A DNA stretch of 64,000 nucleotides from Branchiostoma floridae (GCF_000003815.2 NC_049990.1:10623995-10687994); one strand, 5' to 3'; positions 11,500 through 24,333 are shown, counted from the first letter of the stretch. Notes: generated from the letters alone by a model not told the origin. Program-made: numbers and translations.

Positions 11500-14400
11500 A
11501 AGTATCCACAAGTAAAGAGTAAATCGTCTTCTATTTTAACAAATTGAGATATTCTAGTCTCAAGAGGGTATATGCCTTTACCTATGTGCAAATTTTCAAC
11601 TCATTTGATAAAAAAAATGAGCCTGTTATAATACCAATGGCATATCTTTCTGAACCACCCTCGTATATACAAGGCCATGGCAAGGGTTTAGGATTTTATA
11701 ACCCTTGCTCAGAGATTATCCGCGATGCCCGCTGACACATTAGTGAAGGCAGTTGACAGAAAACGTCTACAGACCAAACAGATGAAGACTCTCCCTTCCA
11801 AGAATTCAGAACCAAGGACGGAGATATTCGTTTAGCTATGTACACTGTCTAAAATATATGTCTATATTGCAATTCATTTGCAATGGGAAAGCAAATATTC
11901 ATCTGTATGCTATAATCGGTGTTTTGTGGCTATGCCTTCAAAGCCATCTGGTAAGCCATACAATTGCGCAGTGAGAGAGAACGTGCATGGAGTCATAATG
12001 GAAGACGGTGGACAACCAAGAACATGTACAGGCCTAAGGTATAGCCATAGATCTGATTAATGTCCGAGCCCTGGATACCATGTTAAGTCCACAGCATGTA
12101 ACCGTTAAGAAGTACGTCACGACAGCAAGTAGATTGTACTGCATAGCTCACATCTGAACTGAAGTGTCTAAAGCCCAATCTACCGGGGATTGTAGGGAAT
12201 GGCATCTTCCACAGCGGGTGACTAAAGTTCAGAAGATTATGCGGATTCTGTGAGCATAGGGCGTTTTATCGCGATCAGATCCTCTACGGCTTAATAGTCC
12301 AACCAAATAGCGCGGCTGAGATAGTCCTTTAATTTAACCCCCGAATTTTCAAGGCAGAAAAACCGTTGGAATAAGGGTATTACGTAGCGTCACGCGACCA
12401 TTTAAAACTTCAAAACGAAACCGTTGGTTATAGGTGACTTCCGGTTATGGTTAACTGTACACATGGTCCATGAATGTTTATTAGTATTGATACAGACGTA
12501 ACTGGTTTAGTTTGTTGCATCATACCGTACAGAGACAGAGTATGGACAAAGAATTCGATACTAGGTAAAATTTTGACTTACGACGCAGTTACATTTGTCG
12601 CAGGTCGTCGTACGATCATCCTACGATATGAAATTGTTCGAGGCTATTATAGGGTATGACTGTCTTTCCCGTAGGACGACAGCTGAAAATTTGTACGCTA
12701 AAAGCACGGCTAATGCAAACCAAGAATGCTCATAGTTTTCCATCGTACGGCGCTCGTTCGACGAATGCGACCTCGACCTTACCCCGTCCATATCGGTTGG
12801 GCGTGGCAGTCCCGATCTTTTTTCTAGTGGCAGTCTACAAGACGTAAAAAATATCTTTGGAGACACTCCTGAAAATAAGTAAGGGTTTGATTTTCAACGC
12901 CGATCAATCAAAAAAGTATCGAAAATGTTTTCAAAAGCATACACAAGAAAGGCAGGGGGTGAAAAGATTATAGTTTCCCCTCAAACGATAGGCCACCAAA
13001 TAAGGACATTCTGAAGAAATGTCCTTACGTTTTGCGTGGATTGGAGTGAACCTTAATTTGTCTCGCTATTTTCTGGAAATACGCACGTTGGATACACCGG
13101 GGCGTCTCCAGGCGACCGCCTACGTCAGCAGTACGTCTCCTCTCACAACGCCTCTAGGTTAGAGTTCTCCACATTCCTCAGACAGACGGCTACCTCCTCC
13201 GTACTGCAAAACAGCTCGCGCCAGTGTGCACGGTGGAGGAAAAACAACACATCGCTTGGCATCAAAAAAGCTGTAAGTACCACTCTTGTCTTCTTGCTGC
13301 AAGGAAGGAAGAAGATGGTCAAATGTCGGTTTCGTCGGACACAACGCACCTAATTGTGATGTTCGTGCTAAGTATATGTTGCTAATAGATTTATCTTTGA
13401 CCGTTTGTTTAGAGATAGTCTGTTATCTTTTTCACATAAAGTCGCTAATATGCCTAGAACATATGAAGGATACATAGCCAATTGCGACATAGCCATTTTG
13501 ATAATGCTGAAAATCTTCTTCTTGATGTTGTCTCACAAGCAACAAGTGTTCTTTCTAAAGCTTGTTTCCACCAAAGTAGAATTGTTAGATGAACGCAAGA
13601 ATTCAGCCATTCCCTCACGTGGCATTTCTTTGTAAAGACTGCAAAAAACTTTTAACATCTGTAAATCATATCTAAAATGACTACATTTTAATGATGTCTG
13701 TGGGAGATTAATAGTCAGGGCAGGTACGAATCAAGCCCTGTGAAAACCGTTTTTTACAGAATTTCATTGAGTCGGAGGGTTAATTTCTTTACAACGATCT
13801 ATCTTATTCAACTCACATATTCTATGACATTAACATGGGCTCAAGGTCTCTGATAAGAAGTCCTGTGCAGAGGCTAATACACGCTGGGACCGCGCAAGTA
13901 AGCAGGATCTTTAAAGGGAGAATTTTTATGAGCTCTTTGAATACTAGTGTTAATATGTTAACCATATCCCTGACTGATACCGGTTCCTGTGTCTAATTCT
14001 CACCCAAAATAGACTATTCGCCGACTAAGTAGAATTCCTTTGTATCGAATTGGCAACAATGAACGGGTGTCATTCCTCTAAAAACCTGGTGGCCATTAAG
14101 ACCTACGTGCGGTGATTTGGAAGGTCTACGAGGGGAAAGCAGTAAGTCATCCGGAAAAAAAGCCCGATTAAAGGCGATGGAAAGATTAACTATAGTCTCC
14201 GGTTTTATGTACTGTAAGTACCATTAGCCTTAAATGGCTTGGCCGTAAACGAATTTTCTAAACCCAATATATTTGCGATGCTACGGGAGACATGTACTGA
14301 TGCAGTCAGGGGGATTTGAATGTGTAAGATATTGACTATCTTACGGGCTAACTGCCAATATCATACCACAATGGTTTTTAGATTGACTGCATTACTACTC

Positions 14401-14999
14401 ATTGTTACAATTACTGTGTTTCTTTTCCACAGTCAAGGGCTTAATTTTATCGTACCAATTCAATCAGACGAAGACTAGAGCCACCTGTGGTACACGCTTT
14501 GCACTAAATCGAATTCAAATAATCAGCCAGGGTAATAATCGCACAAAACAAAACTCTATGCGTGCTTTCTGCCATGAAAGTCACCTTCTGACGTTTGAAG
14601 TATTTGCAGGTGGATTCGTACATTACTTCGTATATCACTTTGTCCTTTTATGTTATCAATAGGTTGGACCGATACAAAGCCTAGTCAAATAGTCTTCCAG
14701 GCGTCAGGAATGGGTGTCATATATCTTATCAGACTAGATCAAACCGGCCGATTCCAGTTCTGCCCAGGTCTCAGCTGGCTAAAGTGTGTGTAAATGTATA
14801 TTTCTGTATTCAAAGGTTAAAAACAGTTCCAAAGACATCAAAAGATCTACAATGCTTATCCCAAAGACATCTCTGGCTTACTCTCTGATTCCATGTCAAA
14901 GCCTGCCATCTTATTAGTGACACCCCTTGCCAATAGAGCCTGCGATCGCGTTACAACTGCTTATAGGAATCACTTTCTATCGATCGATGAATTAAGAAA
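11500..14999. other. Intergenic, no supported gene
   Basis: No domain-bearing frame is present. 12540-12860 carries several words such as GTCGTCGTACGATC, in the style of the element at 15559-16380, and may be an old relative. A GC-rich block at 13081-13272 ends in a good donor word (GCT then GTAAGT) but nothing joins to it. Confidence 0.35.
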
Positions 15000-15099
15000 N
15001 NNNNNNNNNNNNNNNNNNNNNNNNNNNNNNNNNNNNNNNNNNNNNNNNNNNNNNNNNNNNNNNNNNNNNNNNNNNNNNNNNNNNNNNNNNNNNNNNNNN
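15000..15099. other. Assembly gap (100 N)
   Basis: Exactly 100 N, the conventional placeholder for a gap of unknown size. Frames crossing it are meaningless. Confidence 0.99.
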
Positions 15100-15558
15100 C
15101 GGATTTCATCGATACGGGATATAATGGTTTACACTTTGTGTTTTTGTCGTCTTTTCGTCATGCTTTTACCATATGCATGGTTCTATAATGATGAAGTCAT
15201 GGAAGGTTGCAGAAATCTCACTTAGCTCGCTGCGTGGTCGCTTTCGGGTGGATGGGAGCTTTAACCAAGGCCGGACAATTATCATTTCTTGAGCCTAGGG
15301 GTCCCTTGTGTACCGTTGGTGTAAGTATTATTGAAAACCAATGTTTCATTATCAGTATTGCCTATCGTCGAAAACTATGTCGGACAGCACAAATTACACA
15401 CATGTACGGCGCGGGTACATTCATCCTAGGTGGTAGGAACGATTTCAATGTCGTGGAATTTCAATAAGGCTGTTGCAGAACCAATATCAGATAGGCTTTT
15501 CCGTACCACGACAGTTTAATTTTGTGCTACACACGTAGGTGTACTGCCAAGAATGTCC

Positions 15559-16380
15559 TAATACCCCCCTCACAATAGGCGCGATTCGATCGGAAGACTA
15601 GTTTACGAACTCTGAATGACATTTTCGTGAGTAAGACGTCCGGTGTTTTCACGATCATCTTGCGATTTTTACGGATCGTCGGCAGTTTTCAGGAGTCTTA
15701 CGACGGTCGCGGTGCAGCGAAACATGTTCTTAACATATGCGACTAGTCGAAGGAAATCTCCAAAATCGCACAGCTCGTTACCGAGTCGCAGATTGTGCGT
15801 ACAAATCGTGCGTACCTTGCAAGGGTATCGGTCAATAGTCTTGCGTCAATCCAACGATTGAAGACCGATAGGCGAGCAAAGACATAGTTATTAATCATCG
15901 AACGCAAATCGGATGGCGAACGCCCGTCAGTTGGGCAACGTTCGGGCGACGTTCGCCCGACTTCCGTTTGTTTACAAATATTGAATTTCTGGGAATGTGA
16001 GGGTAATTCTAACATTGTGGCCGCTGTGGCAGTATGTAGGCTGGCTTTGTGACACACTTTCTTTCTTGCGTCATTTCTATTATGCCCGCGCATTCCATTC
16101 ATTGGTTAAAAAAGATTCCGACAACAAAATAAGCAACATTTATTGATCTCTTGCCTTTTTTGAGGAACGTTTTGTGTTACCTTGTCCGCGTGCAAGAGGT
16201 CATGGGAGGTTTATTATCATAGGTTTATTCACCGTCGATCTCACGAGCCTCGCGTATATGTGAGGGGGACAGTTTTGAGGCGAAAAATACGCAAGACCAT
16301 CTTAAGATCTTAAAATCAGCCGACCTTCCTGCGATCGCAAAGAACGTCCGAAGATCGTATATAATGTGAGGGGGGTATTA
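15559..16380. mobile_element. TIR element family G, 822 bp
   Basis: The left end TAATACCCCCCTCACA has its exact reverse complement at the right end (16365-16380), giving a 16-bp TIR. The right ~150 bp (GCCTCGCGTATATGTGAG, ATCAGCCGACCTTCC, CCGAAGA, then ATAATGTGA) matches the element at 57051-57286 in order and spacing. The interior is rich in CGATCG and CGCCCGA words, including a TCGGGCGA..TCGCCCGA palindrome near 15943-15962. No transposase frame is visible. Confidence 0.7.
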
Positions 16381-16814
16381 GTTTGCGACCGCACGATAAT
16401 CGTACGACAATAATGCGACTACTGTGACTGCGCCTAAAGACCCCAAGAAACCTTTATACAGTGCAGATTAAAATTAGAACACCACAGATCAATGACTTTT
16501 AATACATTGTATGCACCACTTCCATCATCATTACATTGTAGAGGGTTCCCCATCAATCCGTATTCCCCACACGGAGGTGTAAATTGTCCCGCCGGGCGCT
16601 GTTAACGGCAAAATTGGCGGGAGGGACACAATCGTCAGTCATGCTTACTGACTATGACCTGACTGCTTTCCTATATATCCCACCGACATTTGGCCTAAAC
16701 GGATCGCCTAACCTATCCTTTGGTGCATTAGATTGGGCAAAACGTGTCGCAGCTTCCTGGAAATGTTATTGATAGCCATGTGTGAAGGAACACGAACTGG
16801 TCTTGTATCTGGAT

Positions 16815-16835
16815 TTGTGTGTGTGTGTGTGCGTG

Positions 16836-16872
<37 letters not shown>

Positions 16873-16982
16873 GTGTGTGTGTGCGTGTGTGTGTGTGTGT
16901 GCGTGAGTTTGTGTCTGTGTCTCTCTGTGTGTGTGCGCGCGCGCGTGTGTCTGTCTGTGTGTCTGTCTGTCTGTCTGTATGT
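16815..16982. repeat. (GT)n / (GTCT)n microsatellite
   Basis: An almost pure GT tract with GCGT interruptions passes into GTCTGTCT units. Apparent Cys/Val-rich frames here are artefacts of the repeat. Confidence 0.98.
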
Positions 16983-17190
16983 TTGTCTTTCCAGATGTCT
17001 GTGGTCCGTATAACGTAAGACCGGCTGGATATATTGTGATGCTAATTTCTATACTAAGTAGGAAAGACGAATGTCAAGATCAAGTTTGGGCCTCCTGTCT
17101 GCTATTTTGGGTACTGCAGCAGAACCTGTGGAACAGTTTTTGTATCTCTTGTCCTGGACAAGCTAGTGTATTGCTTTTAGTTGCTTCCAA
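16983..17190. repeat. Dispersed repeat fragment
   Basis: The segment after the GT tract (AAGACGAATGTCAAGATCAA, then TACTGCAGCAGAAC) aligns with 35850-35915 (AAGACAAAGATCAAGG, TATTGCAGCAGAAC). Its start (ACCGGCTGGATATATTGTGA) recalls the ACGGCTGGATGG phrase at 2500 and 2860. These look like diverged members of one dispersed family. Confidence 0.5.
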
Positions 17191-18071
17191 GTAATTTAGT
17201 ATTCATTTTATTGCTATGAATGTTGTAGATTTTAGAGCTGTCTAGCAAAGATGCAACTTGAGTACAAAATAGCTGATCAGGGTAGTGTGCGATCTTTTGT
17301 ACATTTCAAAGTTGTCAGCCTCCCTGAATAGTGAAAGTAAAGAAACAGATCTTAGACTTATTCTAGTCATGAAGCTTTCTAGACTCTTTTTATTAGCTAA
17401 GAAAATACCACCTATAACTGTAGTCGACAAAGTATGTAGACCATTGACACCTTCACTCACACTTAGACGCCGATTATAGAGATCTCTTAAAGTACCTGTA
17501 ACACCTACGGAACAGTAAGGTTTTCCGCCCACGCGATAGTTTCAAAAGATAGGTAGCAAATCTTCAAACTTCCTAGATGTGTAGTTAATGCAGATAGACT
17601 TAGAGCGAAACTAGGAAGGACTTATTAGGGCTTTCCGGTCTGCGCCTATTACCGCATCGCTTGGTGCATTTGAATGCTATCTCTTACATGGCTTGTCGAA
17701 GAAGAAGAATGGAAATGTCTCAGGCTCAGCAAGGGAAGATAAATGTAGCGTTACGCAGAAACGCCTGTTAAACTCCCCGTCTGGAACTGGTAATGGTTAT
17801 ACCAGGGACTTCTTCCATATCTCTGAATCGATAAGACTAAGTACACGTCATTGCCACAGCAAATAGTGACGTAACGATATGACCATGGATTACCAGTTTC
17901 CCATGATTTCATTCCCAAAGGCACACTTTGCCTAATATTGTAAACCGCACTGGCTTATCTTCGCGGTCGTATATTGCCGAAGACGGATTTTGGATTTAGA
18001 ACTAGACCTTTAACTTGGATCAGACCGTGACACATTCAGGAAGCTTTTAAAATAGGCCGGAAACGCTTAAA
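17191..18071. other. Intergenic, nothing recognised
   Basis: Short frames only. Confidence 0.4.
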
Positions 18072-18298
18072 ACACCGGTGCGGCACTGCGGGGTTCGTTC
18101 ACTGTGGCACTGTAGTACATGTTTTATTTTCACCGATTTTTTATGATCTAGATATTGTGTAATACGTAAAAGTGTGACTTAGAAGACAACAAATGATACA
18201 CAAATCGTAAGAAAATATGTTCTTTATCTCTGAAATTCGTTGAGTAATCTTTCGAACCCCGCAGTACCGGTGCCCCAAGTGCAGTGAGATACCACCTT
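18072..18298 (+). mobile_element. MITE family M, copy 1 (left end lost)
   Basis: It has the family core (GATATTG..TAATACGTAAAA, TTCTTTATCTCTGAAATTCG) between GC-rich arms GCACCGGTGCGGCACTGCGG-like (left) and its complement (right), ending ACCACCT before TTA. The outer ~25 bp of the left arm are missing. Family members are about 245 bp, non-coding, and probably PIF/Harbinger-type because the best copy (32338-32582) is flanked by TTA on both sides. Confidence 0.8.
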
Positions 18299-18843
18299 TA
18301 CTTCCAGCAACATTTTGTGTCCTTTTGTATACTAGTAAATTGGTACCGCCACTAGTGTGCCAGCAATGGATGATTGATTGATTGTGAACGTAATAATTAC
18401 CGTGGGAATTCGGCACACAATGGCTCCTGGCATCCGGAAGAACTGATTGATTGAACTTTGATGCAGACACGAAGCTAGATAAGTGCGACCGGGAAACTGA
18501 CTACATTTCCCCTGACTATTAGAAGGGATGACTCTTGTTTCCTGACTCTTAAATACTACCTAACCTGTTTCTTAATTACCATGGGCAGAACTAATACGCA
18601 GAGGATATCAGACCCAGTTATGACTAAGTTCATACCGAATGTTATATAGTATCATTGACGTATATGCAGTGGTATACTCATGTAAAGCATAAAATTTTCA
18701 TACGTTGTCGATCCTTGCAAACGATGTTTCCCTCCAGTTGGTCAGATATGTCACTCTCCAACCGTCAGACCCCATCATGTTCTAGTCGTTTTGATCGGGT
18801 TTTTATATTTTGTCAGATTTCCTTCTTTTGGTTGAATGCGTAT

Positions 18844-19117
18844 TGTCTCTACCAGACTCCATAGGTCGCTGGAAAAACCGTCGGAATCGAACAAATAGAG
18901 GAGTAAGCCGGCCAGAGAAAAACAGTCGGCTAGTGAACGTATCAGCGCGCGACCCATACAGATTAGTTTTATTGCTTTTCATCGAAGAGACATTCCACAG
19001 ACTCCGTGGGTCGCGCGCTGTTCCCTAGTCGGCTGTCCTTCTCTGGCCAGCTTACTCCTCTATTTGTTCAATTCCGGCGGTTTTTTCCAGCGACCTATGG
19101 AGTCTGGTAGAGACTAA
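18844..19117. mobile_element. Fold-back element, ~112-bp arms
   Basis: 18844-18956 pairs with 19007-19117: GTCTCTACCAGACTCCATAG, AACAAATAGAGGAGTAAG and GCGCGCGACCCA recur in reverse complement, with about ten differences and small indels. The centre is ~50 bp. The structure is almost all arm and has no ORF. It is diverged, so older than the 1499-2117 palindrome. Confidence 0.75.
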
Positions 19118-20091
19118 GATGCGTATACATACACCGGGAATGTTTCCAAAGTTTCCACTGTCCCGTTGCGAACTCCGTCTTCCGCTAGTTTTGTATTAAT
19201 TTGTCGAAAGTAATTGGGCAATTGTTCAACATGTTGAACATTATTCCATTCATCAATGTCATACCAAGTACTATTCTGTCTCCGTCTATACGTTCACTAC
19301 GAACGTGATAGTATCAAGTTTAAAGTGTTTTTGACATCAGTGGGAATATATACATGAAAATGAATGGTAGTAATTATGTTCCATGCTATTTTCATGCTTT
19401 TGCTATCGATAAGGCCACATTGACCTAATTTCATGGGTGGCATCCGCGTGCGCATTAATTTTCGCCTGTTCTAAAAAAAACTGTGGCCACATGTGACCCA
19501 ACAGCATCCCTGTTCCATACTTGCGGGTAAGGGGTACCTTGTCAGGGCATAGGGGCACAGTCCCTTTCTTCCACTCTTTAAAACAAGAATAGCAATAAAG
19601 ATTCTGGAAATGGCAACGACTGTCTCTTACAGGCTTACTGGAGGTGAAGATAGGATAAACCAAACATGGGAAAGAATCGACTGGGTTGTTTAGTCCGGTG
19701 GTTAAGCAGCAATTTTGTGCTGGATTTTCGCCCTGGCACATTAGTTTTGGGTCTTCATGGGATGTCAACCATAAGATTAAGTCAGTGTGGCCTAAAATCA
19801 AAAGTTCTACAAAACAGAATTAGAGGCTATGACTTCAACGCCTCTCACACAGATACTTCAAACATGTCAATGATTACTCCCCCATGGTAAAATATCCGCT
19901 GGTATTTTTCATTTTTGTCTGTTTTGGTAAATTCTCAGAATGGCAGAATAGACGTTGGTATTAGATTGGCTAGACTAATTTTCAGACGCCGTGTTCGGAA
20001 ACTAACCTATATTCAACACCTGTAATTCCTGGAATAGGATATTTGTATTCAGTACATAAGGTTATTTCTGTAGCAAACTGTTTATTTTGAT
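19118..20091. other. Intergenic, no supported gene
   Basis: A 132-codon minus-strand frame (19403-19801) has no recognisable motif, start context or intron support. Confidence 0.35.
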
Positions 20092-20240
20092 GTCCCTGTA
20101 GTTCAACTGGTAACAGCCTTAATCCGTCTTTCAGAAGGGCGTAAAATGTGTTCTCGTATTCCAGGGTTAGCAACCCCTCCCTGTCAAGAGTACCCTGCTA
20201 CTGAAACAACAAGGAAACCTATTGTACCAGAAACTTACAT
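20092..20240 (+). mobile_element. Possible tRNA-derived SINE fragment
   Basis: TGTAGTTCAACTGGTAACAG resembles a tRNA A-box region. It is followed by AGGGTTAGCAACCCCTCCCT and then CTACTGAAACAACAAGGAAA, wording I associate with deuterostome SINEs. No clear B-box is present, so this is tentative. Confidence 0.3.
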
Positions 20241-20344
20241 CTGGGTAAGGAGCGCTCCCGGTACCCAGCCTATATGGGCACAAGAGGCTGGGCACAAGAG
20301 GCTGGGCACGAGGGGGCGACTGTACCATTATACATGTGAGGGGG

Positions 20345-20918
20345 GGCTTTCCTAACTGGGAAAAATTTTCAATCAATTTTTTATGCTTTCTATTGCTACA
20401 GCGTCCATTCTGTGATATTCAATCATCAGTTTTTAACAAATGAGCTTAATTACTCAAAACAGCCGCCATAGGTATCAGAGAGACCTTGGTCACGAGAGGC
20501 CGAAACTATAGGCTTTCTCCTAACTGGGAAAAACAATTTTAAGTCAATTTCTATTATGTTTTCTATCACTAGAGCAACCATCCTGTGATTCTAATTCATC
20601 AGTTATTAACAAATTAACTTAATTACTCAAAAGACACCCTTTAAGTATTACAGAGGCTACGGTCACGAGAGGTCTCTTTAGAGTAATGAAGCTTATTTAT
20701 TAAAGACTGATGATTGAGAATCACGGAATAGATCTAGATGCTCGAGCTCCGTCACTGTGATAGAAAATATCAAAAAAATTGATTGAAAATTTGTTTCTCA
20801 CAGTTAGCAAAAAGCCCATAGTTTCATCCTCTCGTGACCATAGTCTCTCTACCCCTAAGCTAAGGGGTCTCTTCTGGGTAATTAAGTTAATTTGTTAAGA
20901 AGTGATGATTGTTGGGAG
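20345..20918. repeat. Composite repeat: two direct and two inverted units
   Basis: Unit 1 (20345-20509) and unit 2 (20510-20683) are direct ~170-bp copies sharing CTAACTGGGAAAAA, CATCAGTT.TTAACAAAT, CTTAATTACTCAAAA and GGTCACGAGAGG. Unit 3 (about 20688-20860) is the reverse complement (GACTGATGATTGAGAATCAC, AGTTTCATCCTCTCGTGACC). A partial inverted unit 4 (20868-20918) follows with GGGTAATTAAGTTAATTTGT. No coding potential. Confidence 0.75.
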
Positions 20919-21147
20919 TTAGTCGTAAGAAATGACCTCAGTGGTTGGAGGGTGGTCTGGTGGTCGTCGAGATTGCCTACCAGTCTTTTGAAGTTTTCTG
21001 CGTTAGTTGATCTTTAAAAATCAACCACGGGAAGGTCACATACTGCTTGGAAGGTCCAACTGGGGCTAGGGTAGGATGGATTCGAGCCTAGGGAGCAAAG
21101 TCTTGGGAAGTTACATTACGCTACTTGTATTGGTCGACGATCATGAT

Positions 21148-21600
21148 TAGGGGTGGGTACAAGTACGGTGTACGGGTACAAAGCCGTCTTTTCTTGTTAG
21201 ACCTGTCTGGAAAAAACGAAGCTGAAAAAAATCAGTAGACCGGATTTAGTGGACCAATTAGAAAAAAAGAACAGATTCTACCGGCAGACATTCACGTGTT
21301 TTGGGGTTTACTGGCCTAAGAAACAACAAGAGCGAAGTAGAGGAAAGTTGATACTCATTTTTACCAAATTTCTAAAGTCAAACGTTGTCTACATTAGTCA
21401 TATAACGTTATACATGAAAATAGCATTTTAAAAGGCAAGTGGAAGTGTTATTCCTTTGTAGCGAAATGGACCATCGCTTTCAGTATCGCTCATTCAACAA
21501 ATTTTCACCGACAATTAGGTCAGGGTTCAGGTCCGGACCTGATCTTCTGGACCTGGACCGTACCTGTACCTGGATTTTCTGCACCGGTACACTCCCTTAC
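21148..21600. mobile_element. TIR element family F, 453-bp copy
   Basis: It starts TAGGGGTGGGTAC and ends GCACCGGTACACTCCCTTAC, imperfect inverted termini of ~25 bp. It shares TTCTTGTTAGACC.GTCTGG, CTACCGGCAGACATTCACG and AAGAGCGAAGTAGAGG with the copies at 6057 and 29202. It has no transposase and is a non-autonomous DNA element. Confidence 0.7.
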
Positions 21601-22769
21601 TTATGATAGCTTTTCCTATATCACTTAAAGGTAATTGTGCTAGCTAGGCCGTCAAACGATAAATAGCTGTATGAAGTGATGCTTGGGTACCATTTCACAG
21701 CTGTAGAAGTCAGACAACACACATAAACATAAATGACTGCATCACTCAGGAATGTACTAAAATAGAGAGAATGTTGTTCAGTACGCCTGTAACCACCATA
21801 CATCGTACAGAGGGTATATTTTACATTGCCCAACGGATGTTTGAAGCAGTTTTAGCTACTGCTGTGATGGTCTTGTTTTCGTACATTATCTTATCTACCG
21901 TTAACATCTGTTCTAAGACCTATGATTCCTTCTTTGTTTTGCGAGTTGTCGTGTCCAAGTTCATATGCTATTTGCAACTGGCACTGTGGCTGCATGAAAC
22001 TCCTACGCGCAGTACATAACGTCATAGAAGTTAGAATAATGTTTCTGCCAGGGTTTGGCATTATGACAGAGAGCTAAAATCTCAAGAGGACTTTGAAAAT
22101 GTGGAGTAGTAGGGGCTGTAGATCGTAGAATCGATTTTAATGTCTCTCCCACGTCCTCTCTAATCAAGAACAACCTACATTCTTTGCTTATAAGTTGATT
22201 CTGAACTTGACACGGTTAGTGTGCTTATCCCTTGGGTTCTTTCTCCTTTGTTCCAATACATTTTTAAACAAATCCTTCGTACAACTCTTGTGGAAAGAAA
22301 GGTACTCATAAAGTAACTTTAGCCAAAGCCGAATTACAAAACTCGTGTATGACTCTGTGGGGAAGCTACGTATTTCTTTGGCGTGATGTAAACCAACATT
22401 TATTCTATTTATATGCTGAGATATTGTTACTATTTGAAACTTTACGAAATTTTTCTTGGAACTGTGATATTGCTTTAACTTAATATAAAACATTGTCTTC
22501 AGATGCAAGTGGGGCCAATTACCAAAAGGTTTGAATTTCGCCTATGCATTAAAATCAAACGCCATGGATGAATGGTATAGAATGCATTAGATAAAGTGTA
22601 GCAGACTTCAAACAACCCCGAAACGCTTTGTGTTATGTCTAATGGTACAATATTAGCTCTTATATAATTTAGGCTAGCGCAGAGCACAAGTTAAAACGGT
22701 TATTATCCTCTATTTGAGCTCGTCTTGTATATACCAGACATGTCAATTTTCAAACCATTCACGTGAATT
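21601..22769. other. Intergenic, nothing recognised
   Basis: AT-rich, short frames only. Confidence 0.4.
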
Positions 22770-23943
22770 GTCTCAGGTCAGAATCCAGTACGTCTAGGCT
22801 GAGTCACCTACATGTACGCATTGTCTTAGGACCTAGTATTTCTGAGCCGCCTACATGTAACGTTACACGTTGTCTCGGGTCAGAACCCAGTATTTCTGAG
22901 CGCCTACATGTAACGCTACACGTTGTCTCGAGTCAGAACCCAGTACTTCTGATCGATGAGCAATCTACATGTACCGTTACACGTTGTCTCGGATCTGAAC
23001 CCAGTATCTCTTAGCCGCCTACATGTAACGCTACACGTTGTCTCGAGTCAGAACCCAGTACTTCTGATCGATGAGCAATCTACATGTACCGTTACACGTT
23101 GTCTCGGGTCAGAACTAGGTACTTTTGAGCAGCCTACACGTACTGTTACACGTTGTCTATGGTCAGAACCCAGTTTTAAGTTTTCTGAGCAGCCTACATG
23201 CACCGTTGCACGTTGTCTCGGGTCAGAACCCAGTATGTCTGAGCCGCCTACATGAAACGTTACACGTTGTCTCGGGTCAGAACACAGTTTTTATGAGCAG
23301 GCTACATGTACCGTTACACGTTGTCTCGGAGCAGAACCCAGTATTTCTGAGCCGGCTACATGTAACGTTACACGTTGTCTCGAGTTAGAACCCAGTATTT
23401 CTGAGCCGGCTACATGGAACGTTACACGTTGTCTCGGGTCAGAACACAGTTTTTATGAGCAGGCTACATGTAATGCCACACGTTGTCTCGGGTCAGAACC
23501 CAGTATTTCTGAGCCGCCTACATGTAACGCTTAGTAACACGCTGTCTCGAGTTAGAACCCAGTATTTCTGAGCCGCCTACATGGAACGCCACACGTTGTC
23601 TTGGGTCAGAACACAGCAATTCTGAGCAGGCTACATGTAATGCCACACGTTGTCTCGGGTCAGAACCCAGTATTTCTGAGCCGGCTACATGGAACGTTAC
23701 ACGTTGCCTCGGGTCAGAACACAGCACTTCTGAGAAGGCTACATGGAACGTTACACGTTGCCTCGGGTCAGAACACAGCACTTCTGAGAAGGCTACATGT
23801 AACGTTACACGTTGTCTCGAGTTAGAACCCAGTATTTCTGAGCCGCCTACATGGAACGTTACACGTTGTCTCGGGTCAGAACACATGAGCCGCCTATATA
23901 AAACGTTACACGTTATCTAGGATCAGAGCACATGAGCCGCCTA
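22770..23943. repeat. ~54-bp minisatellite, main block (~21 units)
   Basis: The consensus runs CGTTACACGTTGTCTCGGGT, CAGAACCCAGTATTTCTGAG, CCGCCTACATGTAA (54 bp). Unit spacing read off the sequence varies (53, 54, 61 bp and others), and units at the 3' edge are shortened by loss of CAGTATTTCTG. Because 54 is divisible by three, pseudo-protein frames with an 18-residue period appear on both strands; the indels break them, so I read this as non-coding. Confidence 0.95.
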
Positions 23944-23953
23944 CATGGCTCAT

Positions 23954-24111
23954 GTGGCCACTTTTTGTCGGTCCCTTGGGTATTTTATCTACAAGTTGCC
24001 ACCTCTATACAGAGGCCACCTGTCTATAGTGGCCACATTTGTCCAGTCCCTTGAGTGGCCGCTATAGACAGGTTTGACTGTACAGTCAAGGGACCGACAA
24101 AAAGTGGCCAC
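23954..24111. mobile_element. Inverted-repeat insert within the minisatellite
   Basis: GTGGCCACTTTTTGTCGGTC (23954-) has its complement at 24088-24111, giving 24-bp perfect arms. Words such as CTATAGACAGGT and CTGTAGAGGTGGC recur between and beyond the arms up to about 24165. It separates two minisatellite blocks and so inserted after array formation or expanded within it. Confidence 0.65.
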
Positions 24112-24164
24112 TATGGACAGGTGGCCCCTCTGTAGAGGTGGCCCCTAATACAGGTTTGACTGTA

Positions 24165-24333
24165 CCGTTACACGTTGTCTCGGATCAGAACCCAGTATTT
24201 CTGATCCGCCTATACATACATGTAACGAAACACGTTGTCTCGGGTCAGAGCCCAGTCTTTTTGAGCCGCCTACATGTAACGTTACACGTTGTCTCGGGTT
24301 AGAACCCAGTATTTCTGAGCCGCCTACATGTTA
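24165..24333. repeat. Minisatellite block 2 (~3 units)
   Basis: Same ~54-bp unit as the main block. It lies between the inverted-repeat insert and the 889-bp TIR element. Confidence 0.9.

Noticed and set aside
13081-13272. GC-rich block ending in GCT-GTAAGT, a possible noncoding first exon
   Set aside because: A donor word alone is weak, and no acceptor or coding exon downstream could be joined.
18141-18470. Frames here and at 32213-32667 and 62301-62697 with similar peptides (RISEIK..)
   Set aside because: They are minus-strand readings of the MITE core, not a gene family.
19403-19801. 132-codon minus-strand frame
   Set aside because: Long for the region but without domain, start context or repeat homology; within chance for a 64-kb six-frame scan.
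22956-23886. Long frames of 74-122 codons on both strands with an 18-residue period
   Set aside because: They are translations of the 54-bp minisatellite, occur on both strands, and are interrupted by unit-length changes.
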